A stretch of DNA of 64,000 nucleotides, taken from CAXXHQ01 sp963665265 (lineage in GTDB: Bacteria; Planctomycetota; Planctomycetia; Pirellulales; Thermoguttaceae). Under the pieces are notes generated by a model, which was given only the letters and a program-made list of their open reading frames with translations, did no database searches and was not told where the DNA came from. A program made the position numbers and the translations under genes. This document shows, piece by piece, positions 7,979 to 15,533 of the stretch. Position 1 is the first letter of the stretch; every line of letters starts with the position of its first letter. The stretch is from contig OY762224.2 of the NCBI GenBank assembly GCA_963665265.2, positions 3,162,001 to 3,226,000 on the forward strand, written 5' to 3'.

Positions 7979-9172
7979 ATGAAAATTTTGGTCGCCAACA
8001 TCGGCTCAACCAGTTTCAAGTTTCGGCTGCTCGACATGCCCGACGGATCGCAGCTTGCGCGCGGCGGAATCGAACGGATCGGAGCGGCCGAAAGTCCTTG
8101 CGTGACGATGATCGGCGATTGCCGCACGGAAAAGACTCTCCCGGTTCCTGACCACGGCGAAGCGGTGCGGGAATGTCTCGCCCAACTCACCGATCCGGCG
8201 ACCGGTTGCGTCAAAGATGCGAGCGAAGTGGCGGCCATCGCCTTCAAAGCGGTCCACGGCGGACGAGTTTCCGGCGTCCGGCGAGTGACGCCCGACGTCC
8301 TCGCCGCGATGGAGGAAATGAACGAAGCGGCACCGGCGCATAATCCGCCGTATATCGCCGCCATGCGAACGTTGGCCGAGCGTTTTCCGACGATGCCGCT
8401 CGTGGCGGTGTTTGAAACGTGGTTCCATCAAACCATTCCCGACCGAAATCGCTACTACGCGATTCCGAAGGAATGGGCCGACGACTGGCTGCTGAAAAAA
8501 CATGGTTTTCATGGCGCGAGCCATCGTTACATCGCCGAGCGGACGGCCCAACTGCTCGGCCGGAGCGATTTGCGAATCGTTTCGTGCCATTTGGGCGGCT
8601 CGAGTTCGTTGTGCGCGATTCGAAACGGCGAGAGCATGTTCGCCAGCATGGGCTTCACGCCCCAAAGCGGACTGCCGCAAAACAATCGGGCCGGCGACAT
8701 CGACCCCTACGTTTTACCGATTCTTATGCAAAAGACCGGTAAAACGTTGACCGAAACGCTCGCGTTGCTTTCGAAGCAAGGCGGTTTGCTCGGCCTTAGC
8801 GGCTTGAGCGGCGACGTCCGCGACTTGGCCGAAGCGGCTGCGCAAGGAAACGCCCGGGCGCAACTGGCTCTCGACGTCTTCGTCGGCGAAACGCGACGCC
8901 ATTTGGGCGCTTGCTTGGTCGAACTCGGCGGCGCCGACGCAATCGTCTTCACCGGCGGCATCGGCGAAAACCGTGCCTCGCTTCGTGAAGCAATTTTACG
9001 CGACTTAAATGAATTGGGTATTGAAATCGATCCGGCTTTAAACGCTACGGCCTCGGGCGAAATGAAAATCAGTCCGCACGCGGCGAAAACGCAAGTCTGG
9101 ATCGTTCCGACCAACGAAGAATGGATCGTCGCTCGCGCGGCGGCCCGTTTGATAGAGGGAACGCAACCATGA
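7979..9172 (+). CDS. ackA: Acetate/propionate-type kinase of the microcompartment pathway
   Basis: 397 residues. ASKHA-fold acyl kinase with the N-terminal phosphate loop (NIGSTSFKF, where E. coli AckA has NCGSSSLKF), HNPPYIAAM, HLGGSSSLCAIRNG and FTGGIGENRASLREAIL. It would convert the acyl-phosphate made by PduL into acid plus ATP; in a lactaldehyde pathway that means lactyl-phosphate to lactate. The Ile and Thr substitutions in the first loop differ from housekeeping AckA and may reflect another acyl substrate. Its stop overlaps the start of the next gene (ATGA). Confidence 0.88.
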   Translation: MKILVANIGSTSFKFRLLDMPDGSQLARGGIERIGAAESPCVTMIGDCRTEKTLPVPDHGEAVRECLAQLTDPATGCVKDASEVAAIAFKAVHGGRVSGVRRVTPDVLAAMEEMNEAAPAHNPPYIAAMRTLAERFPTMPLVAVFETWFHQTIPDRNRYYAIPKEWADDWLLKKHGFHGASHRYIAERTAQLLGRSDLRIVSCHLGGSSSLCAIRNGESMFASMGFTPQSGLPQNNRAGDIDPYVLPILMQKTGKTLTETLALLSKQGGLLGLSGLSGDVRDLAEAAAQGNARAQLALDVFVGETRRHLGACLVELGGADAIVFTGGIGENRASLREAILRDLNELGIEIDPALNATASGEMKISPHAAKTQVWIVPTNEEWIVARAAARLIEGTQP

Positions 9173-9483
9173 TTATCGGGAAAGTGACCGGACACGTCGT
9201 TTCGACGCAAAAAACCGACTCGATGACGGGCCGAAAACTTTTGACCGTCGAACCGTATCGGATCGACGCGAAGAACGGCAACGCGCTGGTCGGAACGGGC
9301 CGCGTTTTGGTTACGGTCGATACCGTCGGCGCCGGAATGGGCGAATTCGTCCTCCTCACGCAGGGGTCGAGCGCCAGATTAACCCCCGAAACGAAAAGCC
9401 TTCCCGTCGATACCGTGATTATCGGAATCATAGACCAAGTGCATGTCGAAAACGCATGCGTGTACGAAGGCGGCCAAGAATAA
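9169..9483 (+). CDS. BMC-P (EutN/CcmL) pentameric vertex protein 1
   Basis: 104 residues from the ATG at 9169, which overlaps the kinase stop by ATGA. The EutN/CcmL fold is recognisable: MIIGKVTGHVVSTQKTDSMT, LLTVEPYRID, then VDTVGAGMGEFVLLTQGSSAR and IIGIIDQVHVE. Pentamers of this family cap the 12 vertices of the shell. It is the longest-conserved type of the three BMC-P copies here. Confidence 0.93.
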   Translation: MIIGKVTGHVVSTQKTDSMTGRKLLTVEPYRIDAKNGNALVGTGRVLVTVDTVGAGMGEFVLLTQGSSARLTPETKSLPVDTVIIGIIDQVHVENACVYEGGQE

Positions 9484-9491
9484 AACCGTAG

Positions 9492-9560
9492 GTCATGCAC
9501 TCCGTGCATGACGGTTGGGTAGCCCAGGTTCGTGAACCTGGGCCGCTTTAGCGGCAAGAG
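9492..9560. repeat. Two adjacent palindromic repeats in the BMC operon (REP-like)
   Basis: First hairpin 9492-9512: GTCATGCAC, loop TCC, GTGCATGAC; the same element recurs at 14635-14655. Second unit 9518-9560 contains the 10-bp palindrome GCCCAGGTTC/GAACCTGGGC and a short CCGC...GCGG hairpin; a near-identical 43-nt copy lies at 12047-12089. Both lie in gaps between operon genes, like repetitive extragenic palindromes. Confidence 0.75.
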
Positions 9561-9617
9561 TTGATGGGCGTGAGCGTTTGCTCCGCCACGAACCTGTTCG
9601 ATGGAAAACAATAAATC

Positions 9618-11051
9618 ATGCACCTTGATGAAACTTTAATACGTAACGTCGTCGAACAAGTATTAAGCCGACTCAACGCCGGCGCACATGCCGTGCCGAG
9701 CAAAGGCTTTCAAGGCCGCCTCGGCATTTTCACCGACGTGAACGAAGCGGTGGCCGCCGCTCGCGAAGCCTACGAAGCGCTCGGCCGACGCACTATCGCC
9801 GAACGAGGCCACGCCATCGCCCACATCCGACGCATCCTCGCCGAATCGTGCGTCGAGCTTGGCACGATGGAATTTGAAGAAACGAAGATCGGCCGCTTGG
9901 AACACAAGATCGACAAACTGAAGACGGTCGGGGCCAGAGCCTTGGGCGTCGAATTCTTAAAGAGCGAAGCCTTTAGCGGCGATCACGGTCTAACGGTCAT
10001 CGAACACGCTCCTTTCGGAGTCATCGGCGCTATTACGCCGGTCACGCACTCGCTTCCCACGTTGGCCGGCAACATGATCTCGATGGTCGCCGCCGGCAAC
10101 ACGGTCGTATTCAACCCGCATCCGAGCGGAAAACGCGTCGCCGTCGAAGGCGTGCGCCGTTTCAATGAAGCGATTTACCGCGACCTCGGCATCGACAACC
10201 TCGCCGTGATCATCGCCGAGCCGACCTTGGAGTCGGCCGACGCCATCTTCAAGCACCGCGACGTGAATTTACTAGCCGTAACCGGCGGACCGGCCGTCGC
10301 CCGCGCCGCGTTGAGCCAAGCGAAACGCGCGATCGTCGCCGGGCCGGGCAATCCGCCCGTCGTTATTGACGAAACGGCCGATCTCGACCTTGCCGCGCGA
10401 AGCATTATTCTCGGCGCCGCCTACGATAACAATTTGCTCTGCATCGCCGAAAAGCAAGTCTTCGTCGTCGATCGCGTTTTCGACGCCGCGCTTGCCGCCA
10501 TGGAGCGAGCGGGCGCAGTTCGCCTCAACGCGAGAGAAGTCGACGCCTTGACTAATGCCGCCATAACTTCCGTCGGCGAAGGCGCTCACAAGCACAACGT
10601 TCCGCACAAAGACTTTATCGGCAAAGACGCCGCCGTGTTGGCTCGGGCCGCCGGTAAGAACGTTTCGCCTGAAACGCTCGTCGTTTTCGGCGAAACGAGC
10701 CTCGACAATCCGTTCGTTCCCGTCGAACAGATGATGCCGTTCCTCCCGTTCGTTCGTTGCCGCGACGTCGACGAAGCGATTGAACGCGCCCGCGAGAGCG
10801 AACACGGCTTCCGTCACACGGCCATCATCCATTCCCGCGACGTCAACAATATGACGAAGATGGGCAAAGCGGTCGATACGACGATTTTCGTGAAGAACGG
10901 CCCAAGCACGGCCGGCCTCGGTCTCGGCGGCGAAGGATACGTTTCGTTCTCGATTGCCGGACCGACCGGCGAAGGAATCACGACGCCGTTGACCTACACG
11001 CGCGAACGACGTTGCGCTTTGGCCGACGCTTTGTGCATCCTCGGTAAATAA
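9618..11051 (+). CDS. CoA-acylating aldehyde dehydrogenase, PduP-like, microcompartment-targeted
   Basis: 477 residues. The acylating aldehyde dehydrogenase family (PduP/EutE) oxidises an aldehyde to acyl-CoA with NAD. The catalytic cysteine is Cys275 in NNLLCIAEKQVF. Also visible are the Rossmann region (VTGGPAVARAALS) and the substrate/CoA end (GLGLGGEGYVSFSIAGPTGEG). The first 18 residues (LDETLIRNVVEQVLSRL) form an amphipathic helix followed by a linker: an encapsulation peptide. In the PVM pathway the substrate would be L-lactaldehyde, giving lactyl-CoA for PduL (established for the family, inferred here). Confidence 0.92.
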   Translation: MHLDETLIRNVVEQVLSRLNAGAHAVPSKGFQGRLGIFTDVNEAVAAAREAYEALGRRTIAERGHAIAHIRRILAESCVELGTMEFEETKIGRLEHKIDKLKTVGARALGVEFLKSEAFSGDHGLTVIEHAPFGVIGAITPVTHSLPTLAGNMISMVAAGNTVVFNPHPSGKRVAVEGVRRFNEAIYRDLGIDNLAVIIAEPTLESADAIFKHRDVNLLAVTGGPAVARAALSQAKRAIVAGPGNPPVVIDETADLDLAARSIILGAAYDNNLLCIAEKQVFVVDRVFDAALAAMERAGAVRLNAREVDALTNAAITSVGEGAHKHNVPHKDFIGKDAAVLARAAGKNVSPETLVVFGETSLDNPFVPVEQMMPFLPFVRCRDVDEAIERARESEHGFRHTAIIHSRDVNNMTKMGKAVDTTIFVKNGPSTAGLGLGGEGYVSFSIAGPTGEGITTPLTYTRERRCALADALCILGK

Positions 11052-11102
11052 TTTAGCGTGTTATTTTTCCCGTTTCCTAACCCCTAGCCCCCATTCCCCA
11101 CG

Positions 11103-11363
11103 ATGTATGTCGGACGAGTCATGGGCGTAGCCACCGCGACGGCAAAGCATCCTTCGATGCAAGGAGCGAAGCTGTTGTTGGTCATGGCGCTGCAAGGCGA
11201 CGGAAAGTCGGTCGAGGGCGATCCGATCTTGGTCGTCGATCGACTGGGGGCCGGCCGAGGCGATTTGGTTATTGTGACGAGCGACGGCATCGCCACGCGG
11301 GAACTGCTGCGAAGCGACACTTCGCCGGTGCGTTGGTCAACGATTGGAATAGCGGACGAATGA
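11103..11363 (+). CDS. BMC-P (EutN/CcmL) pentameric vertex protein 2
   Basis: 86 residues, compact EutN/CcmL domain: MYVGRVMGVATATAKHPSMQ, then LVVDRLGAGRGDLVIVTSDG and TIGIADE. The last bases overlap the next start by ATGA (stop 11361-11363, ATG 11360), so the following protein is translationally coupled to it. Confidence 0.93.
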   Translation: MYVGRVMGVATATAKHPSMQGAKLLLVMALQGDGKSVEGDPILVVDRLGAGRGDLVIVTSDGIATRELLRSDTSPVRWSTIGIADE

Positions 11364-12016
11364 ACGGCGACTTGACAAAACTCCGAGACGCGAATTCCGA
11401 CGAGCTGCGCATTGCCGGCTCGGTCGTCACGCTAGCTGACTTAAATGGTCGGCTGGGCGGAGTCCGTCGTCTTGTCGTCCGACCGAAAGCGGTGGTCACC
11501 CCGTCGGCCCGCGATGAACTGCGTGAACGCCGCATCGACTTGGTTTTTGAGGCCGTTCCGACCGCGAAGAAACAAAACGGCGATGCTGTATCTGCGGTTA
11601 GCTCGGCGACGCCGAAAGATTTGACGATCATCGCCGCGCGAACGCGGACCAGTCCGCAAGAAATTGCCTCGGCCATTAAATCGACCGACCTGCGGATTGA
11701 TTGCCGCTCGACCGACTGTTTGATTGAAACGAGCGACCGAACGGCCGAATCCGCCTCGAAGGTGAACGCCGTCGTCGTGATCGTCACGGCCCACACGGCT
11801 GCGGCGCTTTGCCTTGCTAATCGCAAGCAGGGCGTGCGTGCGGTCCTCGTGTCGGACGCCGACGAGTTTTTACGCGACGCCGACGCCGTGGGGGCAAATG
11901 TGATCGTCGTTTCGCCGAAAAAATTTCCGTTTTACCAATTGAAAAGAATCGTCGAGCGCTTCGCCTCGTGCGACGCTCGAAAATGTCCCCCGGTATTTAG
12001 AGATCGATTAAATTAA
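11360..12016 (+). CDS. BMC-locus protein with a degenerate RpiB-like C-terminal domain
   Basis: About 218 residues, starting at ATG 11360 within the stop of the vertex gene. The N-terminal part holds VVTPSARDELRERRIDLVF, similar to a segment found in several BMC-associated proteins. After a linker, the C-terminal half resembles RpiB/LacA sugar-phosphate isomerases: a strand ending VTAHTAAALCLANRKQGVRAVLVSD, then ADAVGANVIVVSPK, where RpiB has GTGxGMSIAANKxxGIRAA and HNDANVLxLG. Key RpiB catalytic residues (the active-site Cys and Thr region) do not line up, so it may be a non-catalytic or altered isomerase. Conserved in this locus type as far as I recall; role unknown. Confidence 0.6.
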   Translation: MNGDLTKLRDANSDELRIAGSVVTLADLNGRLGGVRRLVVRPKAVVTPSARDELRERRIDLVFEAVPTAKKQNGDAVSAVSSATPKDLTIIAARTRTSPQEIASAIKSTDLRIDCRSTDCLIETSDRTAESASKVNAVVVIVTAHTAAALCLANRKQGVRAVLVSDADEFLRDADAVGANVIVVSPKKFPFYQLKRIVERFASCDARKCPPVFRDRLN

Positions 12017-12046
12017 TTCGTAGGGCGCGTGCTTGCCAGGCGCCAG

Positions 12047-12089
12047 GGTAGCCCAGGTTCTTGAACCTGGGCCGCGCTAGCGGCAAGAG
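12047..12089. repeat. Second copy of the 43-nt palindromic unit
   Basis: Contains GCCCAGGTTC, a 2-nt loop and GAACCTGGGC, followed by CCGCGCTAGCGG and CAAGAG. It matches the unit at 9518-9560 with only three or so differences, all in loops. It lies between the RpiB-like gene and the third vertex gene. Confidence 0.75.
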
Positions 12090-12169
12090 GCAACTTACGT
12101 CCGTTTGGCCGCGAGCCCAGTTGTAACCGGCGTGTCCTTGCAAACTAACGAACCTCGAAAGCGTTTACC

Positions 12170-12466
12170 ATGCGAATCGGCGACGTAATCGGCTCCGTAA
12201 CGTTGAGTCGAATGCACCCGACATTACGGGGAGCATCGTTAAAATTGGTTCGTCCGTTAAATTGGCCCAACCTAGCGGGGGACGAGGAGCCTCGGCTCGA
12301 GGAAATCGTAGCCTATGATGTATTAGGGGCCGGTCTCGGCTGCCGCATCGCCTTAAGCGAGGGACGCGAGGCCGCCATGCCGTTCCATCCCGATCCGATT
12401 CCTTTAGACGCATATAACGCAGCAATCCTCGATTCCCTCGAATACGATTTGCCGCAACCTGAATAA
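12170..12466 (+). CDS. BMC-P (EutN/CcmL) pentameric vertex protein 3
   Basis: 98 residues: MRIGDVIGSVTLSRMHPTLRG, then EIVAYDVLGAGLGCRIALSEGREAAM and a C-terminal extension. The VLGAGLG segment corresponds to GAGxG in the other two copies. Three distinct vertex proteins in one operon is normal for PVM microcompartments. It is followed by about 155 bases containing a 7-bp hairpin (12525-12541, CCCGCGA/TCGCGGG) ahead of the aldolase gene. Confidence 0.9.
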   Translation: MRIGDVIGSVTLSRMHPTLRGASLKLVRPLNWPNLAGDEEPRLEEIVAYDVLGAGLGCRIALSEGREAAMPFHPDPIPLDAYNAAILDSLEYDLPQPE

Positions 12467-12621
12467 TAAAGAAAACAATTCCCGCCATGACATGTTTTTT
12501 GAACGCCGTCGAACCGACCTCCGCCCCGCGAGTTTCGCGGGCTGAAGAACGTTCGTTTCGAACTTCAAAGAATCCCGCCTTCCCCAGCACCTTGTTAAGC
12601 AACTAGATTGCCTGAACGACG

Positions 12622-13518
12622 ATGAACATTCAAAAGATCAAACAAGAAATTTGCGACATCGGCGACCGAATCTACAAAAAGGGATTCGCCGCCGCCAACG
12701 ACGGTAACATTTCTTACCGCGTCAGCGAGGACCGCATCGTTTGCACGCCGACCGGCATTTGCAAAGGCTATATGAAGCCCGAGGATTTGTGCGTCGTCGA
12801 TATGACCGGCAAGCAAATCGCCGGCGAACGCAAACGCACGAGCGAAATCTTGCTCCATATCGCCATCATGAAAGAGCGACCGGAGATCAAGTCGGTCGTC
12901 CATTGCCATCCGCCGCACGCGACGGCCTTCGGCGTGGCCCGCGAGCCGGTTCCGCAATGCGTCCTTCCCGAGGTCGAAATATTCCTCGGCGACGTGCCGA
13001 TTACGAAATACGAGATCCCCGGCGGCCAGAACTTCGCCGATACGATCCTCCCCTTCGTCAAACGAACGAGCGTCATCATTTTGGCCAACCACGGCACGGT
13101 TAGCTACGGCGAGACGGTCGAAAAGGCCTTCTGGCAGACGGAAATTCTTGACGCCTACTGCCGCATCCTCATGTTGGCAAAAGGCCTTGGCAACGTGAGC
13201 TACTTTACCGAGCCGGAAGCTCGTGCGTTGCTCGAATTAAAGAGCAAATGGGGATTCAAAGACCCACGCACCGAGATGCAGAACTGCGACATTTGCGCCA
13301 ACGACGTTTTTCGGGCGAGCTGGCAAGAAAGCGGCGTGTCGCCCCGTGCGTTCCAAAGCCCGAACTATTTCGCGGCCGGCTCCGAATCGAAAGGCTCCGC
13401 CGCGGCGCCGTCGAACGCCCCGCAGCAGTCCGCCGCGGCGCCGTTCGATCAAGAGGCCTTGATTCAAGCCATTACCGACCGAGTCATGGCCGCCCTTCGT
13501 GATCAGCAAAAGAAATAA
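12622..13518 (+). CDS. Class II aldolase (fuculose/rhamnulose-1-phosphate aldolase type) with C-terminal targeting helix
   Basis: 298 residues. Zinc-dependent class II aldolase/adducin family: the N-terminal GNISYRV substrate loop, zinc ligands in VVHCHPPHATAFG and in ANHGTV, and a catalytic glutamate in the VLPEVEIFLG region. It would cleave fuculose-1-P or rhamnulose-1-P to DHAP and L-lactaldehyde. Beyond the usual length (about 220 residues) it carries a linker rich in Ala, Ser and Pro, then an amphipathic helix (DQEALIQAITDRVMAALR), a C-terminal encapsulation peptide. So the aldolase itself is probably inside the shell. Last gene of the operon. Confidence 0.92.
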   Translation: MNIQKIKQEICDIGDRIYKKGFAAANDGNISYRVSEDRIVCTPTGICKGYMKPEDLCVVDMTGKQIAGERKRTSEILLHIAIMKERPEIKSVVHCHPPHATAFGVAREPVPQCVLPEVEIFLGDVPITKYEIPGGQNFADTILPFVKRTSVIILANHGTVSYGETVEKAFWQTEILDAYCRILMLAKGLGNVSYFTEPEARALLELKSKWGFKDPRTEMQNCDICANDVFRASWQESGVSPRAFQSPNYFAAGSESKGSAAAPSNAPQQSAAAPFDQEALIQAITDRVMAALRDQQKK

Positions 13519-13547
13519 CTACGTCTTCATCCTCACTATTGAGGTTC

Positions 13548-13590
13548 AATCCTTGCCCTGGCGTTTGAAGTCGGGGCAAGGATTTTTTAT
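13548..13590 (+). terminator. Intrinsic terminator of the BMC operon
   Basis: A 10-11 bp stem (ATCCTTGCCC with GGGCAAGGAT) spans a 15-nt loop and is followed directly by a T-rich run (TTTTTATT). It lies 30 bases after the aldolase stop, exactly where the operon should end, before a convergent gene. Confidence 0.85.
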
Positions 13591-13637
13591 TCGGGATTCC
13601 TGTCTGTCCTCGAATCCCTATGCTATATCGTTGATCT

Positions 13638-14588
13638 CTATTTCTTTTCTTTCGCAAACGTCTCGGCCAACACGTCGCTCAGTCGATAACCTGCCAGCAT
13701 AATTAGCCTCTCGCTCGTCTCCACGGCCTTCTTCTGATACTCTTCGCTTAACGTCGGCGCTGTATCCTTCTTCACGCTCGCCGGTATCTTTCCGTTGCAA
13801 TAGACCTCCTCGACGGCGACCTTGTGGCTTGCCTTGATCCATTCGTCGAGTTTCAACTCTTTCGCCTCGGGCATTTTTTCCCTCGCGTATTCCGGATTCG
13901 CCGTAAGCTCCTTGATTTTCTCGGCCGTTTCAGGGTATTTCGGATAGCCGGGCAACACCCAGCAGTCCCAGTAGAAATGTAACGCCTTAGCCTCGCCGTC
14001 GTCCGAAGTTTTGGCGAAAACCAAATTGCCCCCTTTATCGCCCTCGGGCAACTGCTTCGTAAAGAGCATCGACGTATGCATCGGCTGATGCACGTCGCCG
14101 ACGAGATGCAATATCCAGCAAATGGCGATCGCGCGATCCGCATCCGACTTTGTAGCGTCTTTCACAATCTCCAAACTCTTGGAATAACCGAAGTCGAGAT
14201 ATTCGCCTTCCGGAATCGGCGTTTTTAGCGACTCCGATTGGTCCGCCGGCTTGAACGGCACGTCGACGTAGTGCCATGTCGGATGATCCCATTCTTTCGA
14301 CTTTTTGCGAATCGCGTCCGGCCAATTCGCCGCCAGCATGAACATGTATCGGTCGCGAGAATCCTCCGAAACGTCTTTCAATTTCGGCAGCCATTTATCT
14401 TCGTATTGCGGATGTTTTTTCAAGATAGCGACGATCTTGGCCAAAGCGTCGGGATCGTTCTTCTTGAGTTCGTCGTAGGCGACGCCCGCGACGATGTTAT
14501 GTCCCCCTTCATGATAGGCGGAGCAAACGGAGGAAAAAAACGCCACGACGAACGTCGCCGCGGTCGTAACGATCATTTTACGAATCAT
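13638..14588 (-). CDS. Secreted S1/P1-family nuclease
   Basis: About 316 residues from ATG 14588, preceded by GGAGAG with 4-5 nt spacing; the longer frame upstream lacks family sequence. A signal peptide (MIVTTAATFVVAFFSSVCSA) precedes the mature start YHEGGHNIVA. Zinc ligand motifs follow: WHYVDVPF, LHLVGDVHQPMHTS and LHFYWDCW. These are zinc-dependent nucleases for single-stranded nucleic acids. In the family the mature protein normally begins with Trp, whose backbone and side chain sit at the metal site; here that position is Tyr. Otherwise the metal-site motifs look intact. Confidence 0.85.
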   Translation of the reverse strand: MIRKMIVTTAATFVVAFFSSVCSAYHEGGHNIVAGVAYDELKKNDPDALAKIVAILKKHPQYEDKWLPKLKDVSEDSRDRYMFMLAANWPDAIRKKSKEWDHPTWHYVDVPFKPADQSESLKTPIPEGEYLDFGYSKSLEIVKDATKSDADRAIAICWILHLVGDVHQPMHTSMLFTKQLPEGDKGGNLVFAKTSDDGEAKALHFYWDCWVLPGYPKYPETAEKIKELTANPEYAREKMPEAKELKLDEWIKASHKVAVEEVYCNGKIPASVKKDTAPTLSEEYQKKAVETSERLIMLAGYRLSDVLAETFAKEKK

Positions 14589-15533
14589 TGGTCTCTCCAA
14601 ATCGATAGGGCGAAATGCATGTATTAATAAGTAGGTCATGCACTCTGTGCATGACGATTTGCTTCTATTTAGCCGCGACCCGTAGTTTGTATGGTGGGCC
14701 GAGCGCAGCGAGCCCCACCATAAATATCTGGTTCATCCGGAACTTGCGTACATATTTCTCGTAGAGTAGAAACAGGCGAACGCCTCGTCTTAGAAAGGGG
14801 CTTTTCATTATCGAGGTTTGCGCCGCAGACGCTATCAGGATGCCGTCCGTCATGATTACGAATCTGATACTTAGGTTGATGAATTCGGAACGCAAAAAAG
14901 AATATGGACGCCTTTTTAAGCCGAAAAATCGAAATTACACGGATCGGCGAATTGCCGTAAGTTAATTGATCGCTAGGTTCGGCCTCGTTCATTTCGTCGA
15001 CGTACGGCGGTACCGTGCGACCAGCTCATTTCCCGGCAGAGCCAGATAACGAGGTAAAATCGAGTCGGATTTCGCTGTAACGATTCCTGGGGCATCCTAA
15101 CGGAATGCCTGGCCCAATTTCCAACGAAAATCGGTTTGGTTTAACGCAGGGAGAAATCGGGCGATCTCTAAAAATGCGCAATATTCGGATGAACCAAATT
15201 TCTTTGCCCTCATTCGGTGCGTTCCATTCGTATTCTATCCGAAAATACGCCGTCGCAAAGTTAGAGTCCGGCGCTGCTTTCGTTTGATATTCGTTAAACA
15301 AAGTCCGGTTTCGATTATTTCGCAGATTTGCCCTGTTTAACTCCCTTTGGCGCTTCATTTATTAGTTTTTTCTCCGCTCGCTAATCAGACGCTCATTAGT
15401 CGGTTGAATACTTAACATAGCGATTGCCGATGAGGAAATCGAACGCCGGCGCAGAGCTCCGAATGGCCGCGCCGAGGTTCAGCAATCGTGAATGACATGG
15501 CGGTCAATTCCACAATTCAAGGAGGAACGGTCC
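14589..15533. other. Long intergenic region with scattered palindromes, no supported gene
   Basis: About 945 bases. It holds a third copy of the GTCATGCAC/GTGCATGAC hairpin (14635-14655) and a larger imperfect hairpin at 14691-14721 (ATGGTGGG ... CCCACCAT), a palindrome type common in planctomycete and cyanobacterial spacers. Short frames on both strands show no domain signal or ribosome site. GGTTCATCCG near 14733 recurs inverted near 15186, which may be chance. The 3' end contains the AGGAGG site of the next gene. Confidence 0.5.
14635..14721. repeat. Third copy of the 9-bp hairpin repeat plus a GGTGGG-type palindrome
   Basis: 14635-14655 reads GTCATGCAC, TCT, GTGCATGAC and matches 9492-9512 except in the loop. 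14691-14721 is a separate hairpin with an 8-bp outer stem (ATGGTGGG/CCCACCAT) and a GAGCGCAGCGAG core. Confidence 0.65.

Noticed and set aside
14640..15490. Short frames on both strands in the long spacer as genes.
   Set aside because: No ribosome sites, no domain signal, and they overlap palindromic repeats.
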